From Flavobacterium sediminilitoris (GTDB lineage: Bacteria; Bacteroidota; Bacteroidia; Flavobacteriales; Flavobacteriaceae): a stretch of 64,000 nucleotides of DNA. The translations under genes and the position numbers were made by a program. Location: assembly GCF_023008245.1 (NCBI RefSeq), contig NZ_CP090145.1, forward strand, positions 558,001 to 622,000, in the 5' to 3' direction. This document shows, piece after piece, positions 15,928 to 24,935 of the stretch (positions are counted from its first letter, which is position 1; every line of letters begins with the position of its first letter). Below the pieces are notes generated by a model. The model was not told the DNA's origin. It did no database searches and saw only the letters and a list, made by a program, of their open reading frames with translations.

Positions 15928-17067
15928 TCAATCACTCTCTATTTTTTTCTGAATTTCTTCCAATAAAAAAACATAGTCTTCTTGTTTTTTTACAAAATCT
16001 AAAGTAGAAACATCAATAACCAATACTTTTAAATTAGTCTGCGTTTTAATATAATCTAAATATCCTCTATTAATTTTTTCTAAGTATTCTGCTTGAATAT
16101 CTTGTTCATAGCTTCTCCCTCTTTTTTTTATATTTTCTAATAAACGATCAGTATTTTGATATAAATAAACATACAAATCAGGTTTTGGTGTTTCTCTATG
16201 AATTATTTCAAACATGTTTTTATACAAACGATATTCATCTTCTTGAAGTGTAATTTTTGCAAAAATCAACGATTTAAAATTATGATAATCTGCTACAATA
16301 AAATCCTTAAACAAATCAAACTGCGCTAAATCATCTGTTAATTGCTGATATCTATCTGCTAAAAAAGACATTTCTAAAGGAAAAGCATATCTATTCTGAT
16401 CTTTATAAAATTTAGGTAAAAATGGATTATCTGCAAAACGTTCTAAGACTAGCTTGGCATTACAATCTTCTGCAATTTTATTTACTAATGTTGTTTTTCC
16501 TGCTCCTATATTGCCTTCAATTGCAATGTAATTATACTTTTTTAATCCTATTTTATCAATTGGAGAAACTATTTCTGTTACAATTTCACAATTACTATTA
16601 TCTAATGTTTCTTCAATTAATTCAGCTACTGATTTTTTTAAAACAGGATGTATCCAATCTAATTTTAAATCATGCATTGGAAACAAAACAAACTTCCTGT
16701 TTTGCATTTGACTATGAGGAACTTGCAATGTTTTTGTTTCTATAACCTCCTCATCAAAAGCTATGATATCTAAATCTATAATTCTAGCTTGATACCCTTC
16801 TTCTCCAGAACGCACACGTCCCATTTTTTTTTCAATTGCAAGTAATTGCGTCAATATCTTTTGTGCAGGCTTAAACGAATGCAATAATAATGCACCGTTA
16901 TAAAAAGATTCACTTTCAAAGCCCCAAGAAGGCGTTTCATACACTTTAGAAACTTTAATAACGGTAGCTACTTCTTTATGAATAAAAGAAATAGCAGCAA
17001 TAAGGTTATCTAGTCGATTCCCTTGATTACTTCCTATAGAAACTATAACTTGATGTTGCTTTTTCAT
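15928..17067 (-). CDS. folK: HPPK (FolK) / deoxynucleoside kinase fusion
   Basis: 379 residues from the ATG at 17067 (MKKQHQVIVSIGSNQGNR). Residues ~5-155 are 6-hydroxymethyl-7,8-dihydropterin pyrophosphokinase: SIGSNQGNR at the start and RIIDLDIIAFDEE with the metal-binding DxD near 95-105. This is the step before dihydropteroate synthesis in folate biosynthesis. Residues ~177-379 are a deoxynucleoside kinase of the dGK/dCK type: the IEGNIGAGKTT P-loop at ~182-192, LERFADNPFLP, and RGRSYEQDIQ as the lid/Arg motif. From memory, the same two-domain fusion occurs in other Flavobacteriaceae. Which deoxynucleoside it prefers cannot be told from sequence by eye. It is transcribed divergently from sppA. 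Confidence 0.88.
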   Translation of the reverse strand: MKKQHQVIVSIGSNQGNRLDNLIAAISFIHKEVATVIKVSKVYETPSWGFESESFYNGALLLHSFKPAQKILTQLLAIEKKMGRVRSGEEGYQARIIDLDIIAFDEEVIETKTLQVPHSQMQNRKFVLFPMHDLKLDWIHPVLKKSVAELIEETLDNSNCEIVTEIVSPIDKIGLKKYNYIAIEGNIGAGKTTLVNKIAEDCNAKLVLERFADNPFLPKFYKDQNRYAFPLEMSFLADRYQQLTDDLAQFDLFKDFIVADYHNFKSLIFAKITLQEDEYRLYKNMFEIIHRETPKPDLYVYLYQNTDRLLENIKKRGRSYEQDIQAEYLEKINRGYLDYIKTQTNLKVLVIDVSTLDFVKKQEDYVFLLEEIQKKIESD

Positions 17068-17183
17068 CTTTGGCAAAATAACAAACATTTTTAGTTTTCT
17101 TATTTAGGTTTTTAGTTTTTTTTATGAACATGTAACATTTTAATCGTTTATAAGACTTATGTATTAAATTAAATGAGTAGAAA

Positions 17184-18950
17184 ATGAAATTTTTAGGAAA
17201 TGTACTGGCCACCGTTATTGGAATATTTGTATTTTGTATGGTATTCTTCTTTGGGTTAATCTTTTTAGGAGCTATAATGGGCGGTGACAAAGATGCTGTT
17301 AATGTGAAAGACAATACTGTTATTGAACTAGATTTATCAACTGTTTCGCTAGATTATGCTGGAAAAGTTAATTTTAAAGATTTTAACTATTTTGAAACAA
17401 ACCATGATGGTGTAATTGATGTATTGAATGCTATTGATGCAGCAAAAAAAGACAATAAAATAAAAGGAATCTCTATTTTAAACAATCAATCACAATTAGG
17501 TTTAGCTCAAAGTAAAGCATTGCGTGATAAACTAGAAGATTTTAAAAAATCAGGAAAATTTGTAGTTGCTTATTCTAACTTTTTAACACAACGTGATTAT
17601 TATTTAAACTCTGTTGCAGATACTTTATATTTAAATCCTGTAGGAGAATTAGATTTTAAAGGACTTTCTTCTGAAATTTTATTCATGAAAGAACTACAAG
17701 AAAAAACAGGAATAAAAATGGAAGTAATTCGTCATGGAAAGTACAAAAGTGCTGTAGAGCCTTACTTAAACCAAGAAATGAGTCCTGAAAACAGAGAACA
17801 AATTAGCGTTCTTTTAAATTCTGTTTGGAATACTATTGTTACTGATATATCTAAAAGTAGAAAAATTTCAATTGACAGTTTAAATGCAGTTGCAAATAAT
17901 TTAGGTGCTAGAACTCCTGAACTTGCTTTAGCAAAAAACTTAGTAGATAAAGTTAGCTATGAAGATGAATACCATAATGCAATAAAAAAGAATTTAAAAA
18001 TAAAATTAAATGACGACTATAATAAAATCAGCATTTTAAAATATGCCAAAAAAGTAGGAACATCCACTTCTGATTATTCTAAAAAAGAAATTATTGCCGT
18101 TATATATGCTCAAGGAGAAATAAGAGGTGGTGAAGGAGATATAAATATTATTGGAGAAGGTTCTATTAAAAGATCTCTCGAAGAAGCTCGTAATGATGAT
18201 GATGTAAAAGCCATTGTTTTACGTGTTGATAGTCCTGGAGGAAGCGCTCTAACTTCTGAATTAATTTGGAGAGAAATTGAAATTACAAAAAAAGTAAAAC
18301 CAGTAGTAGTATCTATGGGTAATGTTGCTGCTTCTGGTGGTTATTATATTGCTTGTAATGCAGATCGAATTTTCGCAGAGCCAAGTACAATAACTGGATC
18401 AATTGGTGTTTTTGGAATGCTACCAAACATGAATCAACTAGCTAAAAATATTGGTATTAATGCAGAACAAGTAAAAACACACGACAATGCTGCTGGATAT
18501 AGTTTATTTGAACCAATGGATGAGAATTTCAAAAATCAAACATTAGAAAGCATTGAAAATGTATATGCTACATTCCTAAACAGAGTAGCAACTGGTAGAA
18601 AAATGACAACAGAACAAGTTGATGCAATTGCACAAGGTAGAGTTTGGACAGGAACAGATGCTTTAAAAAATGGTTTGGTTGACGAATTAGGAGGACTTGA
18701 CGAAGCATTAAAATATGCAGCTAAAATTGCTAAAATCAAAGATTATAGAATTGAGAATTATCCTGAATATGAAAAAAGTTTCGAAGATCTTTTAGGAAAC
18801 TTTACAGGAATTTCAATGTTTAAATCAAAAGATGCTTTATTAAAAGAGCAAATTGGTGAAGAAGGTTATCAATTATTAGAACAAATAAAGAGAGCAAATC
18901 AATTAAAAGGAATTCAAGCAATTATGCCTTTTGAATTGAAAATAAATTAG
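17184..18950 (+). CDS. sppA: signal peptide peptidase SppA, 67-kDa type
   Basis: 588 residues, the length of the long, double-domain form. An N-terminal membrane anchor (residues ~6-30) precedes two S49 peptidase repeats. The general base Lys188 lies in VIRHGKYKSAVEP, and the nucleophile Ser384 lies in GNVAASGGYYIACNADRIF, followed by PSTITGSIGVFG. This matches the Lys/Ser dyad split over the two halves in E. coli SppA. It degrades signal peptides left in the inner membrane after secretion. A hairpin terminator follows at 18971-19009, so it is likely monocistronic. Confidence 0.95.
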   Translation: MKFLGNVLATVIGIFVFCMVFFFGLIFLGAIMGGDKDAVNVKDNTVIELDLSTVSLDYAGKVNFKDFNYFETNHDGVIDVLNAIDAAKKDNKIKGISILNNQSQLGLAQSKALRDKLEDFKKSGKFVVAYSNFLTQRDYYLNSVADTLYLNPVGELDFKGLSSEILFMKELQEKTGIKMEVIRHGKYKSAVEPYLNQEMSPENREQISVLLNSVWNTIVTDISKSRKISIDSLNAVANNLGARTPELALAKNLVDKVSYEDEYHNAIKKNLKIKLNDDYNKISILKYAKKVGTSTSDYSKKEIIAVIYAQGEIRGGEGDINIIGEGSIKRSLEEARNDDDVKAIVLRVDSPGGSALTSELIWREIEITKKVKPVVVSMGNVAASGGYYIACNADRIFAEPSTITGSIGVFGMLPNMNQLAKNIGINAEQVKTHDNAAGYSLFEPMDENFKNQTLESIENVYATFLNRVATGRKMTTEQVDAIAQGRVWTGTDALKNGLVDELGGLDEALKYAAKIAKIKDYRIENYPEYEKSFEDLLGNFTGISMFKSKDALLKEQIGEEGYQLLEQIKRANQLKGIQAIMPFELKIN

Positions 18951-18970
18951 TATTTATTATTACTATTTTT

Positions 18971-19009
18971 AAAAGCTATTTCAACTTCATTGTTTGAAAT
19001 AGCTTTTTT
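18971..19009 (+). terminator. intrinsic terminator after sppA
   Basis: AAAAGCTATTTCAA stem, ~9-base loop, TTGAAATAGCTTTT, then a T-run. Confidence 0.75.
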
Positions 19010-19026
19010 ATTATCCTTGCGTTTCT

Positions 19027-19034
19027 TACATTTG
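19027..19034 (+). promoter_or_regulatory. TACATTTG -7 element immediately before yhhQ-like gene
   Basis: TAnnTTTG match ending 4 bp before the ATG at 19039. The transcript would begin at or next to the start codon, i.e. a leaderless mRNA. No good -33 element is visible. Confidence 0.45.
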
Positions 19035-19038
19035 ATAC

Positions 19039-19749
19039 ATGAGTATTAAAGATAAACTTTTAGCACAACGTATTTACCTTACTTTAGCAGGTCTTTTCAT
19101 CTGTTCATTAGTGGTTTCCAATCTTATTTTTCAAAAATTTTTTTACTGGTATCCTTTTGGAGACGCAACAATTTTTGGTGCTAAATTATTTGAAATATCA
19201 GTTGGAATAATACCATATCCTATCACATTCCTAGTAACAGATATTATATCTGAAATCTATGGAAAAAAGAAAGCCAATCAGATTGTTACAACTGGTATTT
19301 TTGCTTCTGTCTTTTCCTTAGGTATTGTTTATATTGCTAACTATGTTCCTGCAATAGAAAATTCCCCTATTAATGATGAAACTTTCACTAAAGTATTCGG
19401 ACAAACAGCCTTGGCTGTTTTAGCCTCTATGCTAGCCTATTTAGCAGCACAATATGTCGACATTCAAATATACCATTTTTGGAAAAAACTAACTAATGGT
19501 AAAATGCTTTGGTTACGCAATAATTTTTCTACCATTACTTCTCAAGCAGTAGATACACTTTCCGTTCTTTTATTATTATGCTATTTTAAAATTTTACCAT
19601 GGCATCTTTTTGGAAAATTATTTATTAGTGGTTTTGCCTTCAAAACATTTATTGCACTTATAGATACTCCTTTTTTATACTTAATCGTTTATTTATTTCG
19701 AAAAAAGTTCAATTTAAAACCAAATGAAGAACTCCAAATAGACAATTAA
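19039..19749 (+). CDS. queuosine precursor transporter, YhhQ/VUT (DUF165) family
   Basis: 236 residues with about six hydrophobic segments. The family signature FLVTDIISEIYGKKKANQIV is near residue 65, and WLRNNFSTITSQAVDTL near 155. Members import queuine precursors (preQ0/preQ1) for tRNA wobble modification; this is family knowledge and the substrate is not proven here. The C-terminus ends with LFRKKFNLKPNEE. The gene lies between sppA and an AsmA-like gene, each with its own promoter-like element. The ATG is the only sensible start and sits directly behind a -7 element. Confidence 0.88.
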   Translation: MSIKDKLLAQRIYLTLAGLFICSLVVSNLIFQKFFYWYPFGDATIFGAKLFEISVGIIPYPITFLVTDIISEIYGKKKANQIVTTGIFASVFSLGIVYIANYVPAIENSPINDETFTKVFGQTALAVLASMLAYLAAQYVDIQIYHFWKKLTNGKMLWLRNNFSTITSQAVDTLSVLLLLCYFKILPWHLFGKLFISGFAFKTFIALIDTPFLYLIVYLFRKKFNLKPNEELQIDN

Positions 19750-19790
19750 TAATTTTATCTTAAAGGATCTAATTTTCAATATTTTGGTAT

Positions 19791-19798
19791 TACATTTG
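19791..19798 (+). promoter_or_regulatory. TACATTTG -7 element of the AsmA-like gene
   Basis: TAnnTTTG motif 38 bp upstream of the ATG at 19836. Confidence 0.5.
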
Positions 19799-19835
19799 TG
19801 ATATAATAAATATAATTTAGAAAAAATAAGTAATT

Positions 19836-22451
19836 ATGTCTAAAAAAATCAACTTCAAAAAAATACTTAAAGGACTAGGAATCTTTGTTCTAGTTTCAGT
19901 TATAGCTTTAGCGGCTATTCCGTTTTTATTTAAAGATAAAATTAAAGCTTTAGTTTTAAAATCTATAAACGAAAATGTTGATGCTAAAGTTGCATTTGAA
20001 GATGTAGATTTAAGCCTATTTAAAAATTTTCCAAATGCTAATGTTACCATCGATAAATTAAGCATTATAAACAAAGCCCCTTTTGAAGGTGATACTTTGT
20101 TTTATTCTGGAGAATTAAATTTAAAAATGAGCATTAAAGAGCTTTTTAAAGGCGAAAATGAACCCATGAATTTACAAGGTTTTAGCAGTAATAACGCCAT
20201 TGTAAATGTAATTATTAACAAAGATGGATTAGGTAATTTTGATATTGCTTTAAAAAACCAAGAAGAAGATTCTAAAAAGGAAGAGAGCAAGCCATTTGCT
20301 TTAAACATACAAGAATATGGTGTAAAAAATATGCGTTTTACCTTTGTTGATGAAGGATCAAAAATGAAAATGGTTTTAGATAGCATTAACCATGAAGGAA
20401 AAGGAAATTTTGCAGCTCAAAAATTAGATTTAGATACTAAAACAACAACTAAAGTATCTTTTGAAATGGATAAAACCAGTTTCATTAAAAACATTGCTTT
20501 ATCATTAGATGCCGTTTTGGGTATTGATTTAGACAATAGTAAATATGAATTTAAAAACAATAAAGCTTTAATAAACCAACTTCCATTAGAATTTGATGGT
20601 TTCATTCAATTACTGGAAGAAGGACAACTATACAATCTAACATTTAAAACCCCAACCTCTGATTTTAAAAATTTCTTAGGATTAATTCCTGAAGCTTATG
20701 CTGGAAATATAAATCAAGTGAAAACAACAGGAGAATTTAAAGTATCTGGAAAAGTAGACGGTAAGCTTACCGAAACTACAATTCCTAAGTTTAATATTGA
20801 ATTAGCTTCAAACAATGCCTCTTTCCAATATCCTGATTTACCAAAATCAGTAAAAAACATTGTAATTGACACTCACATTGTAAACGAAACAGGCATAATG
20901 AATGATACATATGTAAATTTAGATCAATTATCGTTTACCATAGATCAAGATATATTTAATGCTAAAGCAAATATTAGAAACCTAACGCAAAATGCATTAG
21001 TTGATGCTGCTTTAAAAGGAACTATAAACCTTGCTAATGTTACAAAAGCTTATCCTGTAAAATTAGACAAACCATTATCTGGAATTTTAAAAGCTGATGT
21101 AACCACAAAATTCGACATGAAATCAGTTGAAACAAGTCAGTACCAAAACATACAAAATGCAGGAAATATTTCCCTAAGTGGATTTAAATATGAAGGACCA
21201 GAAATGGCTAAACCATTCGAAATTAAAAACACTTCTATAACATTCAATCCAAACCAAATTAGATTAAATGAATTTGATGCTAAAACAGGTGATTCAGATA
21301 TTCAAGTAGCTGGAAGTTTAGATAATTTTTATGGCTTCTTATTTAAAAAACAAGTTTTAAAAGGAAGCTTTAATATGAATTCGACAAAATTAGTCGTTTC
21401 TGATTTTATGGCTCCAACTACAACTACTGCTGAAGATGGCAAAAAAACAACAGAAGCTATAAAAATCCCTTCTTTCTTAGATTGTAATTTAACCGCTAAT
21501 GCTGGTACTGTAATATATGACAATTTGAATTTAAAAAATGTTTCTGGTAATTTAGCCATCAAAGATGAAGCGGTCACATTAAGCAATTTAAAAATGGATA
21601 TTTTTGGTGGAAACATTGGTTTAACTGGAACAGTTTCTACAAAAGGAAATCAGCCAAAATTCAATATGGATTTAGGATTAAATTCTGTTAATATTGCAGA
21701 ATCATTCACACAATTAGACATGCTTAAAAGTATTGCACCTATTGCAAATACAATTAATGGAAAACTAAATTCTACTATAAAATTATCAGGAAATCTTACG
21801 AATGATATGACTCCTGATTTAAAAACAATCTCTGGAGATTTAGTAGGTCAATTATTATCGGCTACTGTAAACGAAAAAAACTCAACTTTATTAACTGCTT
21901 TAAGCTCTAATGTAAAATTCTTAGACGTTAGTAAATTAAACTTAAACGACATCAAAGCATCATTATCATTTAAAGATGGTAAAGTAGCTTTAAAACCAAT
22001 GAATTTAAAGTATCAAGACATTAATATGGTTGTAGGTGGAACACATGGTTTTGATCAATCAATGAACTATGATGTAAAATTTGATGTTCCTGCGAAATAT
22101 TTAGGCACAGAAGTTTCTTCTTTATTATCTAAATTAACACCTGAAGAACAACAAAAATTAGAAAATATCCCTATTACTGCTAATTTAGGAGGAAACTTTA
22201 GCAAACCAACCGTTAAAACAGACTTAAAGCAAGCTACTACTAATTTAGCTTCACAAATAGTAAAAATGCAAAAAGACAAGTTAGTAGGTCAAGGCACAAG
22301 TGCTTTAAGTAATTTATTAGGTGGCGACAAAAACAACACTACTACCTCAGCTACAGATTCTACAAAAACAACCACTCCAAAAGAAGATATTAAAAATGAA
22401 GTAAAAAATGTTTTAGGTGGTCTATTAGGTGGAAAGAAAAAGAAAGAATAA
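19836..22451 (+). CDS. AsmA-like envelope protein
   Basis: 871 residues. A single N-terminal membrane segment (ILKGLGIFVLVSVIALAAIP) is followed by a long periplasmic region opening with ALVLKSINENVDAKVAFEDV and the LFKNFPNANVTI motif typical of the AsmA family. The AsmA_2-type C-terminal region follows (SGDLVGQLLSATVNEKNSTL, near residues 670-690). The end is low complexity, Thr- and Lys-rich (TTTSATDSTKTTTPK, then KKKKE). AsmA/TamB-like proteins form hydrophobic grooves proposed to move phospholipid between membranes; that is family knowledge. A terminator hairpin follows. Confidence 0.85.
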   Translation: MSKKINFKKILKGLGIFVLVSVIALAAIPFLFKDKIKALVLKSINENVDAKVAFEDVDLSLFKNFPNANVTIDKLSIINKAPFEGDTLFYSGELNLKMSIKELFKGENEPMNLQGFSSNNAIVNVIINKDGLGNFDIALKNQEEDSKKEESKPFALNIQEYGVKNMRFTFVDEGSKMKMVLDSINHEGKGNFAAQKLDLDTKTTTKVSFEMDKTSFIKNIALSLDAVLGIDLDNSKYEFKNNKALINQLPLEFDGFIQLLEEGQLYNLTFKTPTSDFKNFLGLIPEAYAGNINQVKTTGEFKVSGKVDGKLTETTIPKFNIELASNNASFQYPDLPKSVKNIVIDTHIVNETGIMNDTYVNLDQLSFTIDQDIFNAKANIRNLTQNALVDAALKGTINLANVTKAYPVKLDKPLSGILKADVTTKFDMKSVETSQYQNIQNAGNISLSGFKYEGPEMAKPFEIKNTSITFNPNQIRLNEFDAKTGDSDIQVAGSLDNFYGFLFKKQVLKGSFNMNSTKLVVSDFMAPTTTTAEDGKKTTEAIKIPSFLDCNLTANAGTVIYDNLNLKNVSGNLAIKDEAVTLSNLKMDIFGGNIGLTGTVSTKGNQPKFNMDLGLNSVNIAESFTQLDMLKSIAPIANTINGKLNSTIKLSGNLTNDMTPDLKTISGDLVGQLLSATVNEKNSTLLTALSSNVKFLDVSKLNLNDIKASLSFKDGKVALKPMNLKYQDINMVVGGTHGFDQSMNYDVKFDVPAKYLGTEVSSLLSKLTPEEQQKLENIPITANLGGNFSKPTVKTDLKQATTNLASQIVKMQKDKLVGQGTSALSNLLGGDKNNTTTSATDSTKTTTPKEDIKNEVKNVLGGLLGGKKKKE

Positions 22452-22475
22452 ATCATACAATAGATTAATAAATCT

Positions 22476-22507
22476 AAGGTTGTCATTTTTTGGCAACCTT
22501 TTTTTAT
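22476..22507 (+). terminator. intrinsic terminator after AsmA-like gene
   Basis: AAGGTTG...CAACCTT stem with a T-rich loop, then T7. Confidence 0.6.
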
Positions 22508-22614
22508 CTAAATTTCTTTTCAATCAATTGTGGAACTAAGAACTAATTTATTTCATTTAGACATCGTTAGCTAAAATTTAAGCTAAAATTTCTAAACTTA
22601 GAATATTAAACATT

Positions 22615-22622
22615 TATCTTTG
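22615..22622 (+). promoter_or_regulatory. TATCTTTG -7 element
   Basis: TAnnTTTG match 22 bp before the ATG at 22644. Confidence 0.55.
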
Positions 22623-22643
22623 TCCTTTTAAACTTCATAAGTT

Positions 22644-22901
22644 ATGAGTAAGATTGAATTTCCTGCAAAAGCTTTATTTCTTTGCAATGGGAGTAAATGT
22701 GGAAAGCATAAAGAAATACGAAAGCATTTTAAAACAGTTATTAAAGAAAACCATTTAAAAAAAGAAATTGAGATTTTCAAAATGGAATGTTCAGATCGCT
22801 GTAAAAATGCTCCAATATTGTATTGTCAATCTGAAAATGAATGGTTCGAAAAAGTAGATTTAGACAAAGCAAAAAACATAATCAATAAAATGATTCTATA
22901 A
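22644..22901 (+). CDS. small (2Fe-2S) ferredoxin, thioredoxin-fold type
   Basis: 85 residues with four cysteines in the pattern of thioredoxin-like [2Fe-2S] ferredoxins: LFLCNGSKCGKHKEI (Cys-x4-Cys) and, about 35 residues on, MECSDRCKNAPILYC (Cys-x3-Cys with a further Cys). The usual phrase is C-x-G-x-x-C-x ... C-x-x-x-C-x-x-x-P. It would be a cytoplasmic electron carrier; its partner is unknown. The gene stands alone with its own promoter and shares a bidirectional terminator with the converging ferritin gene. The neighbourhood with ferritin hints at iron metabolism (inference). Confidence 0.8.
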   Translation: MSKIEFPAKALFLCNGSKCGKHKEIRKHFKTVIKENHLKKEIEIFKMECSDRCKNAPILYCQSENEWFEKVDLDKAKNIINKMIL

Positions 22902-22937
22902 AAAAAGCCCTTTATAATTAATTATAAAGGGCTTTTT
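22902..22937. terminator. bidirectional terminator between 2Fe-2S protein and ferritin
   Basis: AGCCCTTTATAATT / AATTATAAAGGGCT perfect palindrome flanked by A- and T-runs, between convergent genes. Confidence 0.85.
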
Positions 22938-22953
22938 CTTGTTCTTTAAACTA

Positions 22954-23481
22954 TTATTCGTTTGAACCAATTTTTGCAATTTGCTTATCTAATTCAAATT
23001 TACCGCAAGCAGAATCTTCATCAATTAAATCAAAAAGTTCTAATGCTCTACGAGCATTTTTTTCTTCTTCTCTTTGTTCTTTAACATACCACATCATAAA
23101 TTCTTCTGTAGCATAATCATTTTCTAATCTACACTTTGCAATTACTTTATTTACTGTATTTGTTACGGCAATTTCATTCTGCAAAGCAATTTCAAAAACT
23201 TCTCTAAATGAATCAAATTCTTGTTGTACTTGTGATACTTCTGGAGTTATAGCAATTCCTCCCATTTCGGTAATATATTTAAACACTTTAAGGAAGTGTT
23301 CACGTTCTTCTTCAGATTGCTTATACATATAAGCAGCTGTTTCTTCAAATCCATTTCTATCTAGCCATGCTGCCATTGCTAAATATTTAGTAGATGCATC
23401 ACTTTCTATCTTTGATTGTAGGTTTAATAATTTTTCAACTCCTTCATGTAATGATGAATTTCTTCTCAATAAATCTTTCAT
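22954..23481 (-). CDS. ftnA: ferritin, non-heme
   Basis: 175 residues from the ATG at 23481 (MKDLLRRNSSLHEGVEKLL); a TTG 9 bp upstream is rejected. Ferritin four-helix pattern with the ferroxidase-type acidic and His residues: LAMAAWLDRNGFEETAAYMY, then SEEEREHFLKVFKYITEMGG, and EEFMMWYVKEQREEEKNARR in helix D. It forms a 24-subunit cage that oxidises Fe(II) and stores ferric mineral in the cytoplasm. It is monocistronic, converging on the small 2Fe-2S gene. Confidence 0.93.
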   Translation of the reverse strand: MKDLLRRNSSLHEGVEKLLNLQSKIESDASTKYLAMAAWLDRNGFEETAAYMYKQSEEEREHFLKVFKYITEMGGIAITPEVSQVQQEFDSFREVFEIALQNEIAVTNTVNKVIAKCRLENDYATEEFMMWYVKEQREEEKNARRALELFDLIDEDSACGKFELDKQIAKIGSNE

Positions 23482-23587
23482 TTCTCGCAATTTTTATATT
23501 TAAACATAAATTTACGAAAATAAACCCTACTTTAATAATTCCTTTAAAAATTTGAATTTAATCTAAATAAAATAGTTGCAATTAAAA

Positions 23588-23947
23588 CTACAAAATAGTT
23601 ACATCGCTTAACACTTCATTAAGCATAGAATTAAGAACTAATGTAAATTTTGTTCCGTTTAACAATTCTCTTAGTTGTACAATTTCACAAATGGTAAGAT
23701 TTCTAGAAAACTTTTTTTGAGTAGCTTCAATTAATTTAAAATCACATGTATCAGATAAGTCATATAGCATATCTAAGATATTAACACTATTTACTTTTCT
23801 TTGAAAAATTAAAAAATCTTGAACTTTATATTTTGACGTTATGCCTCCAAAATTAATTACTATGCTATTTGTTATATCACACTGATAGCTATATCCGTTT
23901 TTACTTTTAAACAAAATATCGCTTTCAAAATTATTATTTACAACCAT
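23588..23947 (-). CDS. conserved-looking hypothetical protein
   Basis: 119 residues from the ATG at 23947 (MVVNNNFESDILFKSKNGYS). A TAAATTTG -7 element on the minus strand at 23967-23974 supports this start. There is no signal peptide, membrane segment or recognised motif. The N-terminal half looks beta-rich (YQCDITNSIVINFGG) and the C-terminal half helical (EIVQLRELLNGTKFTL). It is probably a small cytoplasmic protein and not co-transcribed with ferritin. Confidence 0.6.
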   Translation of the reverse strand: MVVNNNFESDILFKSKNGYSYQCDITNSIVINFGGITSKYKVQDFLIFQRKVNSVNILDMLYDLSDTCDFKLIEATQKKFSRNLTICEIVQLRELLNGTKFTLVLNSMLNEVLSDVTIL

Positions 23948-23966
23948 AAACCTCAATTATTTGGTG

Positions 23967-23974
23967 CAAATTTA
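23967..23974 (-). promoter_or_regulatory. TAAATTTG -7 element
   Basis: TAnnTTTG match on the minus strand 20 bp before the ATG at 23947. Confidence 0.5.
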
Positions 23975-24043
23975 ATAACTTATATTTTAACTACAAAATT
24001 ATTCATATTTAATCTAAATAAACAACGCATTAATATTGTTTAC

Positions 24044-24835
24044 CTATACATTAATTTTCACAACATAACCTTCATTACTTCTAATATTAAAAACAGTTCC
24101 GTCTTCAAACAATAAATACTGTCCTTTAATTCCAGTTATTTTTCCTGTATACAAAGGTGTTTTATCAAGATTTAAAGTACTTACTTTTTTAGGATATTGC
24201 AAAACAGGAAACTCTAAATTGTAGAGCATTGCTTCTTCTGGAAAGTATTGCTGTACTTCTTTTGGAATCCAATTGAAGGTTTTCTTTCTCTCTTCTTGCA
24301 GATCAGTTATCAAAACATCATTTTTTAACATTTTTTGCCAACTAGTTTTATCTGCAAAATGATTTTTCAAAGCTACTTCTGTTATTCCTGCTAAATATCT
24401 ATTTGGAACTTCCACAATAGGTACTGCTTGTATTGCACCTTGATCAATCCAACGTGTAGGAACCTGTGTTTTTCGAGTTACACCCACTTTTACCTCACTT
24501 GACAAAGCTAAGTACACAATATGAGGTTGTAATTGTACTCTTTTTTCATAATCTAAGTCTCTATCTTCAACATCCAAGTGTGCAGTACTCAATTCGGGTT
24601 TCATAATCCAATCTCCTACTGCTGGACTACTCATAAAACAATCATAACAAAAACCTTGTCTAAAAATTTTTTTTTGCTTTCCGCAATTAAGACATTGAAA
24701 TCCTTCAAATTGGATTTCTATCTCTTTTCCTAACAGTTGATTTACATTTAAAAAACTATCTTCAAAAACTAAATAATATTGAATAGGGCTCGTTAATTCA
24801 GTTTGCATTTTTTGAAGGACACCTCTATAAGTCAT
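24044..24835 (-). CDS. DUF2797 family protein
   Basis: 263 residues. It carries a four-Cys zinc-finger-like pair (CLNCGKQKKIFRQGFCYDC, residues ~49-67) and the family stretch HIVYLALSSEVKVGVTRKTQ followed by PTRWIDQGA. The VGVTRK...RWIDQGA portion resembles a GIY-YIG-type nuclease fold. No function is established for the family that I know of. Cytoplasmic; starts MTYRGVLQKMQTEL. The divergent GH3 gene begins ~100 bp away. Confidence 0.85.
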   Translation of the reverse strand: MTYRGVLQKMQTELTSPIQYYLVFEDSFLNVNQLLGKEIEIQFEGFQCLNCGKQKKIFRQGFCYDCFMSSPAVGDWIMKPELSTAHLDVEDRDLDYEKRVQLQPHIVYLALSSEVKVGVTRKTQVPTRWIDQGAIQAVPIVEVPNRYLAGITEVALKNHFADKTSWQKMLKNDVLITDLQEERKKTFNWIPKEVQQYFPEEAMLYNLEFPVLQYPKKVSTLNLDKTPLYTGKITGIKGQYLLFEDGTVFNIRSNEGYVVKINV

Positions 24836-24878
24836 GCGCTTTTTTAATTTTAATGAGTAAAAGATTTAAAAAAAATGT

Positions 24879-24886
24879 TATTTTTG
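24879..24886 (+). promoter_or_regulatory. TATTTTTG -7 element of GH3 gene
   Basis: TAnnTTTG match 50 bp upstream of the ATG at 24936. Confidence 0.5.
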
Positions 24887-24935
24887 GTAAAGTTATCATT
24901 CGTATTCTATAATTCATAATTTGTAATTCTAAAAA

